Below are positions 62,477-64,000 of a stretch of 64,000 bases of DNA, one piece after another. The notes under the pieces were generated by a model. The model saw only the letters and a list, made by a program, of their open reading frames with translations, did not search any database and was not told where the DNA came from. The stretch covers positions 1 through 64,000 of the forward strand of contig CASELH010000010.1 in assembly GCA_949288715.1 (NCBI GenBank), written 5' to 3'. Both the position numbers and the translations under genes were made by a program. The stretch is from an uncultured Bacteroides sp. (GTDB taxonomy: Bacteria; Bacteroidota; Bacteroidia; Bacteroidales; Bacteroidaceae). Each line of letters begins with the position of its first letter. Position 1 is the first letter of the stretch.

Positions 62477-64000
62477 ATGGAATATTCTTTTTATGATTTG
62501 TTAAAGCTGCTCGGCTCATTGGCCTTATTCCTCTACGGCATGAAAATCATGAGCGAAGGGCTGCAAAAGTTCGCAGGCGACCGCTTGCGCAAGATTCTCA
62601 CCGTAATGACCACCAACCGCGTCACCGGCGTGTTGACGGGCATGTTGATAACAGCCCTGGTCCAGTCTTCTTCCGCCACCACAGTCATGGTGGTCAGTTT
62701 CGTCAACGCAGGCTTGCTCACCTTGTCGCAATCCATCAGCGTCATCATGGGCGCCAATATCGGCACCACGGTCACGGCCTGGATTATCTCCGCCTTGGGC
62801 TTCCAGGTAGACATCTCCGCCTTTGCCTTGCCTCTGTTGGCTTTCGGCGTGCCGCTGCTCTTCTCTCAGCGCAGTTCGCGCAAGTCGGTGGGCGAGTTCA
62901 TCTTTGGCTTCTCCTTCCTGTTCATGGGGCTTTCCATGCTTCAGGTCAATGCTCCCAACCTGGAGGAGAACCCCGAGATGCTGGCCTTTGTGCAGAACTA
63001 CACCGACATGGGCTTCGGCTCCGTGCTGCTGTTTGTGGCCATCGGCACCATACTGACCATGATTGTGCAGGCCTCTTCGGCCACCATGGCCATCACCCTC
63101 ATCATGTGTGCCAACGGCTGGATTAGCTTCGAGCTGGGTGCCGCCCTGGTGCTGGGCGAGAACATCGGCACCACCATCACCGCCAACCTGGCTGCCCTCA
63201 CCGGCAACACGCAGGCCCGCCGTGCCGCCTTGGCTCACTTGGTGTTCAACGTGTTTGGCGTCATCTGGGTGCTGTGCCTGTTCCCCTTCTTCACCGGCGC
63301 CGTGTCGTGGTTTGTGGAGAACATCATGGGCGTCACCGAGATGTCCGTAGCCGTGCCCTTCAAGCTCTCGGCCTTCCATACCGCGTTTAATGTGTGCAAC
63401 GTGCTGGTGCTGATATGGTTTGTCCGCTTCATCGAGCGCACAGTGTGCGTCATCATCCCCCAGCGCGAGCAGGACGAGGAGTACCGCCTGCGCTTCATCA
63501 CGGGCGGCATGCTCTCTACCTCCGAGCTCTCCATCCTGCAGGCCAGCAAGGAAATCCACCTCTTTGCCGAGCGCACGCACCGCATGTTCGGCATGGTGCG
63601 CGACCTGCTGCATACGGAGAAGGACGACGACTTCAACAAGCTCTTCAGCCGCGTGGAGAAGTACGAGAACATCAGCGACAGCATGGAGCTTGAGATAGCC
63701 AACTACCTGAACAAGGTGTCCGAAGGCCGCCTCAGCTCGGAAAGCAAGCTGCAGATACGCTCCATGCTGCGCGAGGTGACGGAGATAGAGAGCATAGGAG
63801 ACAGCTGCTACAACCTGGCACGCACCATCAACCGCAAGCGCCAGTCCGACGAAGACTTCACCCCTGCCCAATACGAGCACATCCACACCATGATGAAGCT
63901 GGTGGACGACGCCCTGGCGCAAATGATAACCCTTGTAGAGCACTCCGAGCACCCGCAGGATGTAGACGTGAACAAGTCGTTCAACCTGGAAAACGAAATC
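62477..64000 (+). CDS. Na/Pi cotransporter family protein, 5' part
   Basis: First 508 residues of a sodium/phosphate cotransporter II-type membrane protein; the frame is open to the window edge. Two inverted repeats carry the family motif: Q-S-S-S-A-T-T-V (about 65-72) followed by G-A-N-I-G-T-T-V-T-A, and Q-A-S-S-A-T-M-A (about 199-206) followed by G-E-N-I-G-T-T-I-T-A. About eight to nine helices to residue 320. The part after about 345 is a PhoU-like helical domain (E-I-H-L-F-A-E-R-T-H-R-M-F). It would import or export phosphate with sodium; the PhoU-like tail suggests a regulatory role. Starts 23 bases after the divergent kinase promoter. Confidence 0.92.
   Translation, partial: MEYSFYDLLKLLGSLALFLYGMKIMSEGLQKFAGDRLRKILTVMTTNRVTGVLTGMLITALVQSSSATTVMVVSFVNAGLLTLSQSISVIMGANIGTTVTAWIISALGFQVDISAFALPLLAFGVPLLFSQRSSRKSVGEFIFGFSFLFMGLSMLQVNAPNLEENPEMLAFVQNYTDMGFGSVLLFVAIGTILTMIVQASSATMAITLIMCANGWISFELGAALVLGENIGTTITANLAALTGNTQARRAALAHLVFNVFGVIWVLCLFPFFTGAVSWFVENIMGVTEMSVAVPFKLSAFHTAFNVCNVLVLIWFVRFIERTVCVIIPQREQDEEYRLRFITGGMLSTSELSILQASKEIHLFAERTHRMFGMVRDLLHTEKDDDFNKLFSRVEKYENISDSMELEIANYLNKVSEGRLSSESKLQIRSMLREVTEIESIGDSCYNLARTINRKRQSDEDFTPAQYEHIHTMMKLVDDALAQMITLVEHSEHPQDVDVNKSFNLENEI

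Overview
The window is a piece of a Bacteroides-type chromosome (order Bacteroidales, moderately high G+C). The evidence is SusC/SusD pairs, a one-piece hybrid two-component regulator, an anaerobic sulfatase maturase with three serine-type sulfatases, BACON and BIG2 lipoproteins, a fused SecDF, and promoters of the Bacteroidetes type (TTTG, 19-20 nt, TAnnTTTG) that I can place exactly in front of many genes. Housekeeping genes (gpmI, gyrB, rpsT, tRNA-Glu, prfB, korAB, tRNA-Arg, secDF, HU) alternate with accessory loci.

Layout: 0-13 kb holds the end of gpmI, a small four-helix-bundle gene inside an inverted-repeat element, a DUF3109 protein, a tricorn-type protease, a membrane acyltransferase, a candidate 6S-like RNA, gyrB, a large BACON/leucine-rich lipoprotein, rpsT and tRNA-Glu. 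13-23 kb holds a GH30 glycosidase, an M16 peptidase gene broken by a 20-bp tandem duplication, prfB, an Abi_2 (HEPN-type) defence gene with its own promoter and structured leader, and a small-membrane-protein/CYTH/DUF4010 operon.

23-36.7 kb is a sulfated-glycan utilisation locus. A hybrid regulator plus sulfatase maturase operon is divergent from a TonB-dependent receptor and sulfatases. The locus is scarred by deletions: the receptor is fused in frame to the tail of a lost sulfatase, and a second hybrid regulator survives only as a HATPase-AraC remnant. Period-20 direct repeats of TTGCAAGAAnnnGAAAAA precede both the receptor operon and the last sulfatase and look like the regulator's operator.

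36.7-41.4 kb is a visibly AT-richer accessory island (DUF1016 nuclease, BIG2 lipoprotein, Fic protein). The DUF1016 gene and the Fic gene are each bracketed by direct repeats, which suggests insertion or exchange of single-gene modules. 41-51 kb is core metabolism and secretion: korAB, tRNA-Arg, secDF, two rhomboid proteases with an EEP-family hydrolase, and HU. 51-57 kb is a compact SusC-SusD-GH16 locus, probably for beta-1,3-glucan. 57-64 kb holds aminopeptidase P, a second copy of the inverted-repeat element without a gene, a sensor kinase lacking its phospho-acceptor histidine, a nucleoside kinase and a truncated Na/Pi cotransporter.

At least four families of palindromic intergenic repeats occur. 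Several have the same outer arms (GGYGTGYC ... GRCACRCC) around unrelated inner cores. No CRISPR array, rRNA, transposase or phage gene was seen.
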